From: UBA3855 sp964472035
GTDB taxonomy: Bacteria; Bacillota; Clostridia; Oscillospirales; Ruminococcaceae
Length of the DNA: 11,999 nt
Reading direction: 5' to 3'
Assembly (NCBI GenBank): GCA_964472035.1
Contig: CAYYIT010000067.1
Span: forward strand, 1-11,999
Within the stretch, counting starts at the first letter, position 1. Each line of letters starts with the position of its first letter. The notes under the pieces are model-generated. The model was not told the DNA's origin. It made no database searches and saw only the letters and a program-made list of their open reading frames with translations. Both the position numbers and the translations under genes were made by a program. Of this stretch, positions 5,798 through 11,999 are shown one piece after another.

Positions 5798-6088
5798 ATG
5801 ATGATGCTGATTACATATGACGTGGATTTTTCTACGCAGAAGGGCGCAAAACGCCTTCGGAAAGTGGCAAAGCTCTGTGAACGCTACGGTGTCCGTGTGC
5901 AGAATTCCGTGTTTGAAATGCTGATCGATCCGGCACAGCTGGCGGCGATCAAAGCAGAGCTGGAGCAGATCATTGATCCGTAGAATGACTCCGTCCGGTT
6001 CTATCGGCTGGGTAATAAATGGGAATCCAAGATCGAGACCATGGGCATGCGCAAGGGGATTGCTCAGGACGAGCCCCTTCTTTTGTGA
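5798..6088 (+). pseudogene. cas2: cas2 with in-frame amber codon at position 62
   Basis: The frame from ATG 5798 (GGAGGTG at 5785-5791) encodes a type I-C Cas2: MMMLITYDVDFSTQKGAKRL, then RVQNSVFEMLIDPAQL and LEQIIDP. TAG stands at 5981-5983. The same frame then continues NDSVRFYRLGNKWESKIETM and ends at TGA 6086-6088. The parts before and after the TAG together give 96 codons plus the stop, the normal Cas2 length, and RFYRLGNKW is the expected final beta strand. A single-base change such as GAG or AAG to TAG explains it. The stop cuts off the segment needed for dimerisation and Cas1 contact. Read-through is unlikely: TAG ends the regulator gene in this window as an ordinary stop, no suppressing structure is obvious, and cas1 is gone anyway. 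Confidence 0.88.
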
Positions 6089-6118
6089 AAAAAGTCCTGC
6101 CCGTGCCTGCAAAAATGA

Positions 6119-6147
6119 TTTGCAATTCAGCGAAGATATGGTATAAT
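6119..6147 (+). promoter_or_regulatory. Promoter of the unknown gene/SPL operon
   Basis: TATAAT at 6142-6147 is consensus. A -35 of TTTGCA (6119-6124, 17-bp spacer) or TTGCAA (6120-6125, 16-bp) precedes it. Start codon 6179 follows 31 bp downstream with GGAGGT at 6168-6173. The promoter begins just beyond the cas2 remnant. Confidence 0.7.
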
Positions 6148-6178
6148 GGATATGATCCCACCCGGATGGAGGTGCAGC

Positions 6179-6628
6179 ATGGAAGCATATATCTACGAAA
6201 AAATCACAGAGGATCTGGTGATGCTGCGCTATCTGACAAGCGCTGATCCTGAGAACGAAGAAGCGGTAAATACGGTACTGGAGGATCTTGAACGCCTTCT
6301 TCCATATCTTGAAAAATACGGCACGAACGACGAAAGGGAAGTCCTTGGCTACATAGTCGGAACCGCCGCCGCACTGGGCAGGGAAGTCATTCTTTTCACG
6401 CCCCGGCAGGAAAAATGCCGCATGCCGCTGCGGAGCAGCCGCCGCGTCCGGCACCGCCGGATGGTCAACGCCTTCTGCGATGCCGTCCATAATATCTGCG
6501 AGCTGTTCACGGAGGACACATGGGAGAAAGACGCGTATTACCGCACGTTTCTTGCGCCGTTCCGGAAACGGTACGGTGATGCGTATTTCCGTGAGGTGCT
6601 GTACTTTTTCGGCGTTTCCGCCGAATGA
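6179..6628 (+). CDS. Hypothetical 149-aa protein upstream of an SPL radical SAM gene
   Basis: I do not recognise a family. The start at 6179 is supported by GGAGGT five bases upstream and by a good promoter. The product appears cytoplasmic, mostly alpha-helical and charged, with no signal peptide, membrane helix or Cys/His metal cluster. An acidic N-terminal half (MEAYIYEKITEDLVMLRYLT, then EDLERLLPYLEKYGTNDERE) is followed by a very basic patch around residues 82-98 (PLRSSRRVRHRRM). The C-terminus is aromatic, with YYRTFLAPFRKRYGDAYFRE. The mix of acidic helices and a basic patch would suit a nucleic-acid or protein partner, but this is only suggestive. The stop is 16 bp before the radical SAM gene, whose ribosome site lies in the gap, so the two are probably co-transcribed and may work together. 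Confidence 0.75.
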   Translation: MEAYIYEKITEDLVMLRYLTSADPENEEAVNTVLEDLERLLPYLEKYGTNDEREVLGYIVGTAAALGREVILFTPRQEKCRMPLRSSRRVRHRRMVNAFCDAVHNICELFTEDTWEKDAYYRTFLAPFRKRYGDAYFREVLYFFGVSAE

Positions 6629-6644
6629 TCCCAAAGGAGGCATT

Positions 6645-7508
6645 ATGCATTTCGTTAACGCCAAATCCATCCTCTCCGCCAAAAACGGCATGAATCTGTA
6701 CCGCGGCTGCACCCACGGCTGCATTTACTGCGACAGCAGAAGCACCTGCTATGGCTTTACCCATGACTTCGAGGATATCGAAGTGAAACAGAACGCCCCC
6801 GCACTGCTTGAGCAGGCACTGCGTTCCAAACGGAAAAAATGCATGATCGGCACCGGCGCCATGTGCGATCCGTACATGCACTGCGAGGAGTCGCTGCGCC
6901 TGACAAGACAATGCCTCCGGATCATCGACCGCCACGGCTTCGGCGTTGCCATCCAGACCAAATCGACCAGGATCCTGCGTGATCTTGACCTGCTGAAGAG
7001 CATCAACGCGCAGTCGAAATGTGTCGTGCAGATGACCCTGACGACCTTCGATGAGGCACTGTGCCGCATCGTCGAACCCAATGTCAGCACAACGCGCGAA
7101 CGCTTTGCCGCACTCGAGACCTTCCGCGACAACGGTATCCCCACCGTGGTGTGGCTCACGCCCATCCTGCCCTTTCTTAACGACACGCGTGAGAATATCG
7201 AGGGCATCCTCGATTACTGCATCCGCGCGCAGGTGAAGGGCATCATCTGCTTCGGAATGGGTCTGACCCTGCGCGAGGGCGACCGCGAGTACTACTACGC
7301 CGCGCTTGACCGGCATTTTCCGGGACTGAAGGCGCAGTATCAGCGCTGCTACGGCAATGCCTACGAGCTGCCCAGCCCCCGCAGTGCCGAGCTGATGGCG
7401 CTGCTCCGGAATACCTGCCGCCGCCACGGCATCCTGTGCGAGCCGGACGAGGTCTTCCGCTATCTGCACGAATTCCCCGAACCCTATGAGCAGCTGTGCC
7501 TGTTCTAA
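6645..7508 (+). CDS. SPL-family radical SAM protein
   Basis: A 287-aa cytoplasmic iron-sulfur enzyme. The radical SAM cluster motif CxxxCxxC appears as C22-THG-C26-IY-C29 in YRGCTHGCIYCDSRS, the form typical of spore-photoproduct-lyase-like (SPL) proteins. MIGTGAMCDPYMHCEESLRL and FGVAIQTKSTRILRDLDLL follow, then the VQMTLTTFDEALCRIVEP segment and TVVWLTPILPFLNDT. Members generate a 5'-deoxyadenosyl radical; true spore photoproduct lyase repairs UV thymine dimers in spores. This shorter subgroup is widespread in Clostridia and its substrate is not established, so I do not assign the repair role. Start at 6645 follows AAAGGAGG (6633-6640). The gene is second in a probable two-gene operon with the unknown 149-aa gene. 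No clear terminator follows before the next gene. Confidence 0.88.
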   Translation: MHFVNAKSILSAKNGMNLYRGCTHGCIYCDSRSTCYGFTHDFEDIEVKQNAPALLEQALRSKRKKCMIGTGAMCDPYMHCEESLRLTRQCLRIIDRHGFGVAIQTKSTRILRDLDLLKSINAQSKCVVQMTLTTFDEALCRIVEPNVSTTRERFAALETFRDNGIPTVVWLTPILPFLNDTRENIEGILDYCIRAQVKGIICFGMGLTLREGDREYYYAALDRHFPGLKAQYQRCYGNAYELPSPRSAELMALLRNTCRRHGILCEPDEVFRYLHEFPEPYEQLCLF

Positions 7509-7529
7509 GATTCACATTTTGTTCACAAC

Positions 7530-7558
7530 TTGTTGCAGGAGATATGGTACAATAATAT
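7530..7558 (+). promoter_or_regulatory. Possible promoter of the glycosyltransferase operon
   Basis: The 108-bp gap 7509-7616 is AT-rich. TTGTTG (7530-7535) and TAATAT (7553-7558) are spaced 17 bp apart; TACAAT at 7548-7553 is an alternative -10 without a well-placed -35. Both fit the consensus only partly. Confidence 0.35.
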
Positions 7559-7616
7559 TATATGTGTCCCCATTCGAAGGATGGACACCGTACATTATTG
7601 ACAGAGAGGTAGAAAT

Positions 7617-9980
7617 ATGCTTGGAACAGTGATATTTGCAGTGAACGTGCTGCAGTTTGCGCTGCTCGGCACGGTGCTGTTTGTGCTGACGGGCAGGGAA
7701 GAAACTACAATAACCAAAAAAATTCGCGGCTTTGCAAAGCCCATCGCCATCGGAAGCATGGTGCTGTCCCTGCTTTTTGTCGTGCTGGATGCGGCAGGAG
7801 CGGCCGGAAATTACGGCTATCGCTATCTGTCCTTCTATACGGAAATTTTTGCAGGGATCGTACTGCTCACGGCGCGTTCCCGAAGGAAAACGCCTGACAA
7901 GCAGCGGGCATTCCTGCCCTTCATGCTCCGCACATTCACCATCTGCCTTGTGCTGGAGCTGTTCGTGTTCAATCTGAATTCCGCGCATCTGTTCGGCGGT
8001 GACTATCCCCAGCAGACGCTCGACCTCAGAACTGCCGTCTCCACCAATATCGATCCCGTGACGGGAAAAACGATCGGTGAAGGCAACGCCAGCATTGAAT
8101 TCCTCGGTCTGAACCAGCCGGTGGGAACGCTGACCATCTGCGGAGAATCCGACACCAATACGGCAGTGACCTTCACCGTGGACATGAAGGATGTGACCAA
8201 TTCCGGAAGCTATCGCGCCAATATCGCAAGTGCGCAGGTCATCCGCGGCAGCGAGCGTACCCAGACCATCCCCTGTAATTTCTCCGGCACGGTCTATGAC
8301 CTGCGGATCAATTTCAGCACCAAGGGCGAGGAGATCGTCACCATCACCGGCATCAGCATCAACCAGCCGATCATGCTGCACTTCTCCCTTGTGCGGTTTC
8401 TGCTGCTCTTCCTGGGAGCACTCGGCATCTATGCCCTTGCTTCCAAGGAAATTCTCTATCAGCCATATCCGGACAAGCGCAGACTCGTCAGACGCTGTGC
8501 CTGGGCAGCGACCGCTGTTCTGATCGTCTTCTCTCTGGTACTTACCAATATGAACCGTTACCGGAACGAAAACCACAGCATTGCAAACGACTTCCAGTCC
8601 AGCACCGGCAACCAGATCACCAAGGAGATCGTGGATGCCTTTGCAGCCGGCAGTCTGGAGCTGGATATCCCGATGAATGAGCAGCTGCTGGAGCTGGACA
8701 ACCCCTACGACTGGAGCCAGCGCAAGGAGATCGGCAGCTATCCGTGGGATCATCTGCTTTATGAAGGAAAGTACTATTCCTACTATGGCATCGGCCCCGT
8801 GCTGGTACTCTTCCTGCCATACCACCTCCTGACGGGGTATTATTTCCCATCCACATGGGCGGTGTGGTTGTTCGGTATTTTCGGCATTTTCTTCCTGACA
8901 AAGCTCTATCTGTGCTTCGCAGATAAATTCTTCCGCAGGATGCCCGCTTCGTTTGTTCTGACAGGACTTCTGATCATGCAGCTGTCCACGGGTATCTTCT
9001 TCTGCTTCTACCATGGCAACTTCTATGAGATCGCACAGGCATCCGGTTTCCTTGGCGTGACGGCAGGTGCCTACTTCCTGCTCAGTGCCAATGTCATCGG
9101 GGAGGGGAAGATCGCAAACTGGCGTCTTGCCGTATCCGCCTTCTGCCTGAGCATGGCGGTGCTCTGCCGTCCGACGCTGGCGGTGTACTGTATCGCTGCA
9201 CTGCTCTTCATTTTTGCAGGCTTTTGCAAGAAGCGCTCGCTCCGTGAGAAGCAGGATACCTCCCATGCAAAATACTATGCACCGTATTTCTGCTGTGCCC
9301 TGATCCCGTTTGCCGTGATCGGCGCCATCCAGATGCTTTACAATTACGCGCGTTTCGGTTCGTTCCTTGATTTCGGCATCCAGTACTCGCTGACGATCAA
9401 TGACTTCACCACAGCGCAGTACCATACGCATTTTGTGTGGATCGGCTTCTTCAACTATCTGCTGATACCGCCTGCCTTTGTGGAGAATTTCCCGTTCTTC
9501 AAGGTCGGCTCTGCAATGACCTTCCAGCCGCAGGGCTACTATTTCCTCGCCACGACCGCAGCCCTCGGACTGCTCTGGCGCGCGCTGCCCATTCTTGCCT
9601 ACGGCAAGTCCCTGCGTGCGTATTCTGTTTCGAAGAGCGAGAACAAGAAGCTGTATGCATGGCTGCTCTTTGCCGTATGCATCGCCTGCCCGTTTGCGAT
9701 CATGTTCTCCATCTGGGAGAGCGGCTATGGTACGAGATACTGCGTGGACTTTGCATGGCAGATCATTCTCGGCGCACTGGTGATTTGTGCGGTCCTCTAT
9801 GAGAAGAGCCATGAGGAGACGAAGAAATATCTCAATCATCTGATGGTCGTATCCTGCGTGATCAGCCTGATCATGAATGCTGCGCAGATCTATGCCTACA
9901 ACAATCCCACGACCGCAGCACCTGCCGAATGGCAGACCGCAGCCTACGAATTTGCAAGATTGTTTGAATTCTGGAGATAA
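7617..9980 (+). CDS. Polytopic membrane protein, probable GT-C-type glycosyltransferase
   Basis: A 787-aa integral membrane protein. Hydrophobic helices stand at the N-terminus (about residues 1-23, 38-80 and 98-118). A soluble, beta-rich insert with many Thr/Ser/Val follows (about 122-252), probably outside the membrane, and then roughly ten more helices to the C-terminus. After helix 6, an extracellular loop has NPYDWSQRKEIGSYPWDH (from residue 362) and EGKYYSYYGIGPVLVLFLPY, a pattern I associate with lipid-linked sugar transferases of the GT-C fold. Asp/Glu and aromatic residues there could bind the sugar-phosphate donor. ATG 7617 has GAGGT upstream. The next gene, a polyprenyl-phosphate glycosyltransferase, begins 12 bp after the stop, so the pair likely makes and uses a polyprenyl-phosphate sugar to decorate a wall polymer or surface glycan. 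A plain membrane protein of unknown function is the alternative. Confidence 0.6.
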   Translation: MLGTVIFAVNVLQFALLGTVLFVLTGREETTITKKIRGFAKPIAIGSMVLSLLFVVLDAAGAAGNYGYRYLSFYTEIFAGIVLLTARSRRKTPDKQRAFLPFMLRTFTICLVLELFVFNLNSAHLFGGDYPQQTLDLRTAVSTNIDPVTGKTIGEGNASIEFLGLNQPVGTLTICGESDTNTAVTFTVDMKDVTNSGSYRANIASAQVIRGSERTQTIPCNFSGTVYDLRINFSTKGEEIVTITGISINQPIMLHFSLVRFLLLFLGALGIYALASKEILYQPYPDKRRLVRRCAWAATAVLIVFSLVLTNMNRYRNENHSIANDFQSSTGNQITKEIVDAFAAGSLELDIPMNEQLLELDNPYDWSQRKEIGSYPWDHLLYEGKYYSYYGIGPVLVLFLPYHLLTGYYFPSTWAVWLFGIFGIFFLTKLYLCFADKFFRRMPASFVLTGLLIMQLSTGIFFCFYHGNFYEIAQASGFLGVTAGAYFLLSANVIGEGKIANWRLAVSAFCLSMAVLCRPTLAVYCIAALLFIFAGFCKKRSLREKQDTSHAKYYAPYFCCALIPFAVIGAIQMLYNYARFGSFLDFGIQYSLTINDFTTAQYHTHFVWIGFFNYLLIPPAFVENFPFFKVGSAMTFQPQGYYFLATTAALGLLWRALPILAYGKSLRAYSVSKSENKKLYAWLLFAVCIACPFAIMFSIWESGYGTRYCVDFAWQIILGALVICAVLYEKSHEETKKYLNHLMVVSCVISLIMNAAQIYAYNNPTTAAPAEWQTAAYEFARLFEFWR

Positions 9981-9992
9981 AGGAGGAGCATC

Positions 9993-10976
9993 ATGGAGCA
10001 TCCCGAAATTCTATACATGGTCGTACCCTGCTATAATGAGCAGGAGGTACTGCACGAGACCGCAAGCCGCCTGAAGGAGAAATACCGCACCCTGATCGAG
10101 CAGAAGCGCATTTCCGACAAGAGCCGCATCGTCTTTGTCAACGACGGCTCCAAGGACGACACCTGGGCGATCATCCAGATGCTGCACAGGGCGGAGCCTG
10201 CGTACTTCTCCGGCATCGACCTTGCGCATAACAGCGGTCACCAGAACGCCGTGCTTGCCGGCCTGATGACGGTCAAGGAGCTGTGTGACATGGCCATCAC
10301 CATGGACGCCGACCTGCAGGACGACATCGATACCATCGACCAGATGGTGGACAAGTACTACGAGGGCAATCAGGTCGTTTACGGCGTGCGAAGCGCCCGC
10401 GACACCGATACCTTCTTCAAGAAATTCACCGCAGAGAGCTTCTATAAGTTCATGAAGGTCATGGGCGCGGATGTCGTGTACAACCACGCGGACTTCCGCC
10501 TGATGAGCAAGCGTGTGCTGCAGGAGCTGGCAAACTTCAAGGAAGTGAATCTCTTCCTGCGCGGTATGGTGCCGCTCATCGGCTTCCAGAGCTGCAGTGT
10601 GTACTACGAGCGCCACGAGCGCTTTGCCGGCGAGAGCAAGTATCCGCTCAAGAAAATGCTGGCTTTTGCCATTAACGGCATCACCTCCTTCAGCACAAAG
10701 CCGCTGAAGCTCATTACCACACTCGGCTTTCTGATGTCCGTGGCGAGCGTGATCGCGTTCATCTGGGCGTTTATCGCAAAATTCGCAGGCTTCTCAGAGC
10801 TTGGCTGGGCGAGCATGATGTGCTCCATCTGGCTCATCGGCGGACTGCAGCTGATGTGCCTCGGCATCATTGGCGAATACATCGGAAAGATCTACACCGA
10901 AGTCAAGCAGCGTCCGCGCTTTATTGTGGCAGAATTCCTCAATCATGGGGAGGATGCCGCGTCCGCATCTTCATAA
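9993..10976 (+). CDS. GtrB/CsbB-type polyprenyl-phosphate glycosyltransferase (GT2)
   Basis: A 327-aa inner-membrane enzyme that probably moves a sugar from a nucleotide donor to polyprenyl phosphate on the cytoplasmic face. The GT-A domain begins with VVPCYNEQEVL and contains FVNDGSKDDTW, the metal motif D105-A-D107 in ITMDADLQDD, and DLAHNSGHQNAVLAGL, all typical of the DPM1/GtrB group. FRLMSKRVL and ERHERFAGESKYPLKKM precede two membrane helices at about 236-262 and 272-296, as in GtrB and CsbB. Full length for the family. ATG 9993 is preceded by AAAGGAGG, which overlaps the stop of the upstream membrane protein, so the two are translationally close. Such enzymes usually work with a GtrA-like flippase and a GT-C transferase. 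The transferase candidate is adjacent; no flippase gene is visible here. The sugar cannot be read from the sequence. Confidence 0.9.
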   Translation: MEHPEILYMVVPCYNEQEVLHETASRLKEKYRTLIEQKRISDKSRIVFVNDGSKDDTWAIIQMLHRAEPAYFSGIDLAHNSGHQNAVLAGLMTVKELCDMAITMDADLQDDIDTIDQMVDKYYEGNQVVYGVRSARDTDTFFKKFTAESFYKFMKVMGADVVYNHADFRLMSKRVLQELANFKEVNLFLRGMVPLIGFQSCSVYYERHERFAGESKYPLKKMLAFAINGITSFSTKPLKLITTLGFLMSVASVIAFIWAFIAKFAGFSELGWASMMCSIWLIGGLQLMCLGIIGEYIGKIYTEVKQRPRFIVAEFLNHGEDAASASS

Positions 10977-10984
10977 TCACATCA

Positions 10985-11008
10985 GCGGCTAAGGCGTTCC
11001 TTGGCCGC
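10985..11008 (+). terminator. Weak terminator-like hairpin after the GT2 gene
   Basis: GCGGCTAAGG pairs with CCTTGGCCGC (one G-U) across a CGTT loop and is followed by only TTT. It lies between the GT2 stop and the ribosome site of the hydrolase. It could attenuate rather than stop transcription, so the hydrolase may be partly co-transcribed. Confidence 0.45.
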
Positions 11009-11033
11009 TTTCTGCAAAGAAAGGAGTCATACC

Positions 11034-11939
11034 ATGGCATTACCGGATTTCAAGCAGCTCTCACAGGACAAGACGGCGGTTCCCGAATGGGCGCAGTCCC
11101 TCAAAGAGGGCGAGTGCATCAGCTACACGAATTCCTACAAGAGCAAGATCTACTTTGATCTGTTCGACAAATACCTCCAGCCCTGCGAGGAAACGGGGGA
11201 CATCCGCTACTACGTCTACGATCCCGTAAAGCATGGTGCGGATCCCGAAAAGCAGTACCCCGTCCTCATGTGGCTGCACGGCGCAAGCAATTCCCTCATG
11301 GAGGAGGGCTGCATCATGTGCTGCGGCGCGGAGCAGTTCGCATCGCCCGAATACCAGAAGCGCATGGGCGGCGCGTACCTCATCGTGCCGCTGTGCAATG
11401 AGGAACGCCTTCCCGACGGCACCATCCTCGGTGCATGGTCGCCGGCGCATTCCGCGCCCGTCAAGGCGATCTTCGACCGCGTCTGCGAAGCCCCCAGCGC
11501 CGGCAAGCGCTTCGTGATGGGTGCCTCCTCCGGCGGTTATTTCACCTGGCAGCTGCTCGAGGACTACGGCAGCTACTTTGACGCTGCGATGCCGATCGCT
11601 TCTGGCTATGTGCCGGATGACGCCGCACTCGACAGGATCGCAGCGGGCGGCACAAAGCTCCTCATCGCGCACGGAAAGCACGACGAGCTTGCCCCCTTCG
11701 CGGAATGCATCGCACCGCGTGAGGAGAAGCTGCGCTCACTTCCGGACACCCTCTGCTTCTTCCCCGAATGGGTCTACAACGGCGACGGCGGCGTGTCCTC
11801 CGTGTTCTACGGCATCGAGATGGGACAGCACTGCATGATCAACTGGGTGCAGCATGACCTGCGCTTCGACGATGGGACCACAGCAGATGAACGCCTTCCG
11901 GAGGGCGTGACCGGATGGATCCGCGGGGTCTGCGAATAA
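11034..11939 (+). CDS. Alpha/beta hydrolase, esterase-like
   Basis: A 301-aa protein without signal peptide or membrane helix, so probably cytoplasmic. The fold is indicated by the oxyanion-hole motif WLHGAS (80-85), the nucleophile elbow G163-A-S165-S-G167 in FVMGASSGGYFTW, HGKHDELAPF with D217, and GQHCMINW with H266. S165, D217 and H266 form a plausible catalytic triad in the correct order. It resembles the feruloyl/acetyl esterase and PHB-depolymerase-like group of single-domain hydrolases; in this kind of organism a role in hydrolysing esters of plant-derived sugars is possible but not shown. The start at 11034 follows GAAAGGAG. It stands after the glycosyltransferase pair, 57 bp from its stop, and ends at a strong terminator. 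No evidence ties it functionally to the glycosyltransferases. Confidence 0.82.
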   Translation: MALPDFKQLSQDKTAVPEWAQSLKEGECISYTNSYKSKIYFDLFDKYLQPCEETGDIRYYVYDPVKHGADPEKQYPVLMWLHGASNSLMEEGCIMCCGAEQFASPEYQKRMGGAYLIVPLCNEERLPDGTILGAWSPAHSAPVKAIFDRVCEAPSAGKRFVMGASSGGYFTWQLLEDYGSYFDAAMPIASGYVPDDAALDRIAAGGTKLLIAHGKHDELAPFAECIAPREEKLRSLPDTLCFFPEWVYNGDGGVSSVFYGIEMGQHCMINWVQHDLRFDDGTTADERLPEGVTGWIRGVCE

Positions 11940-11942
11940 GAG

Positions 11943-11980
11943 AAACGCTTCTGTCAGAAATGACAGAAGCGTTTTGGTTT
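11943..11980 (+). terminator. Rho-independent terminator after the hydrolase
   Basis: AAACGCTTCTGTCA (11943-11956) and TGACAGAAGCGTTT (11961-11974) form a perfect 14-bp stem with a stable GAAA tetraloop, followed by T, GG and TTT. It begins 3 bp after the hydrolase stop codon. Confidence 0.92.
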
Positions 11981-11999
11981 TGCTGCTCCGGCAATTAGA

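Noticed and set aside
5981..5983. Recoded TAG (read-through) in cas2
   Set aside because: TAG ends the regulator gene normally at 147-149. The flanking cas genes are also damaged, so a nonsense mutation is the simpler reading.
6080..6110. Resemblance of AAAAAGTCCTGCCC (after the cas2 remnant) to AAAAAGTCCCGTCC at 2159-2172, as direct repeats flanking the CRISPR remnant
   Set aside because: Only 12 of 14 low-complexity bases match and the similarity does not extend, so chance is likely.
6645..7508. Assignment as true spore photoproduct lyase (splB)
   Set aside because: At 287 aa it is shorter than SplB and only the general SPL-like cluster context is visible, so the repair function is not claimed.
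7512..10001. Very long open frame (829 codons) on the minus strand
   Set aside because: It lies opposite the membrane protein gene, has no recognisable domain and an implausible His/Cys/Gly-rich composition. The plus frame has a ribosome site, membrane helices and an operon partner. It is a codon-bias shadow.
10985..11008. Riboswitch or T-box before the hydrolase gene
   Set aside because: The leader is only 57 bp with one simple hairpin, too short and simple for a known riboswitch class.

Overview
The window looks like a chromosomal segment of a gut-type Firmicute of class Clostridia, most plausibly a Ruminococcus-like Oscillospiraceae member. The reasons are AGGAGG ribosome sites, consensus TATAAT promoters, occasional TTG starts, mixed TAA/TGA/TAG stops, and families common in those genomes: an XRE-like regulator paired with a Hanks-type kinase, type I-C Cas proteins and a short SPL-type radical SAM protein. 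The genus is inferred from overall impression only.

Layout. (1) 1-146: no gene, only three small hairpins and a terminator. (2) 147-2150: a divergent pair, a helix-turn-helix regulator (minus) and a membrane-anchored Ser/Thr kinase (plus). They share a compact promoter region with a 16-bp dyad. Each gene ends in a hairpin terminator, and the pair is bounded by a 19-bp inverted repeat (17/19). (3) 2169-6088: the remains of a type I-C CRISPR-Cas locus. cas3 is absent and cas5c has lost its first 70-80 codons next to two terminators. cas8c (with an internal start for the Cas11c small subunit) and cas7c are intact. A leader-like stretch with one degenerate CRISPR repeat follows cas7. cas4 is reduced to its first 17 codons joined to the cas2 ribosome site, cas1 is gone, and cas2 has an amber codon at position 62 of an otherwise full 96-residue frame. 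(4) 6119-7508: a promoter, an unrecognised 149-aa gene and an SPL-family radical SAM gene, probably an operon. (5) 7617-10976: a 787-aa polytopic membrane protein (GT-C-like) tightly coupled to a GtrB/CsbB-type polyprenyl-phosphate glycosyltransferase, suggesting lipid-linked sugar transfer to a cell-surface polymer. (6) 11034-11939: an alpha/beta hydrolase/esterase closed by a strong terminator.

The most notable part is the CRISPR remnant. It records several independent losses: 5' truncation, insulation by terminators, a cas4-cas1 deletion, a cas2 nonsense codon and array collapse to one repeat. The Cas8c/Cas11c/Cas7c reading frames nevertheless remain open. No complete undescribed system is evident. 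The best candidates for new biology are the kinase/regulator unit and its possible role in disrupting the CRISPR locus, the retained Cas8-Cas11-Cas7 block, and the unknown gene next to the SPL protein.
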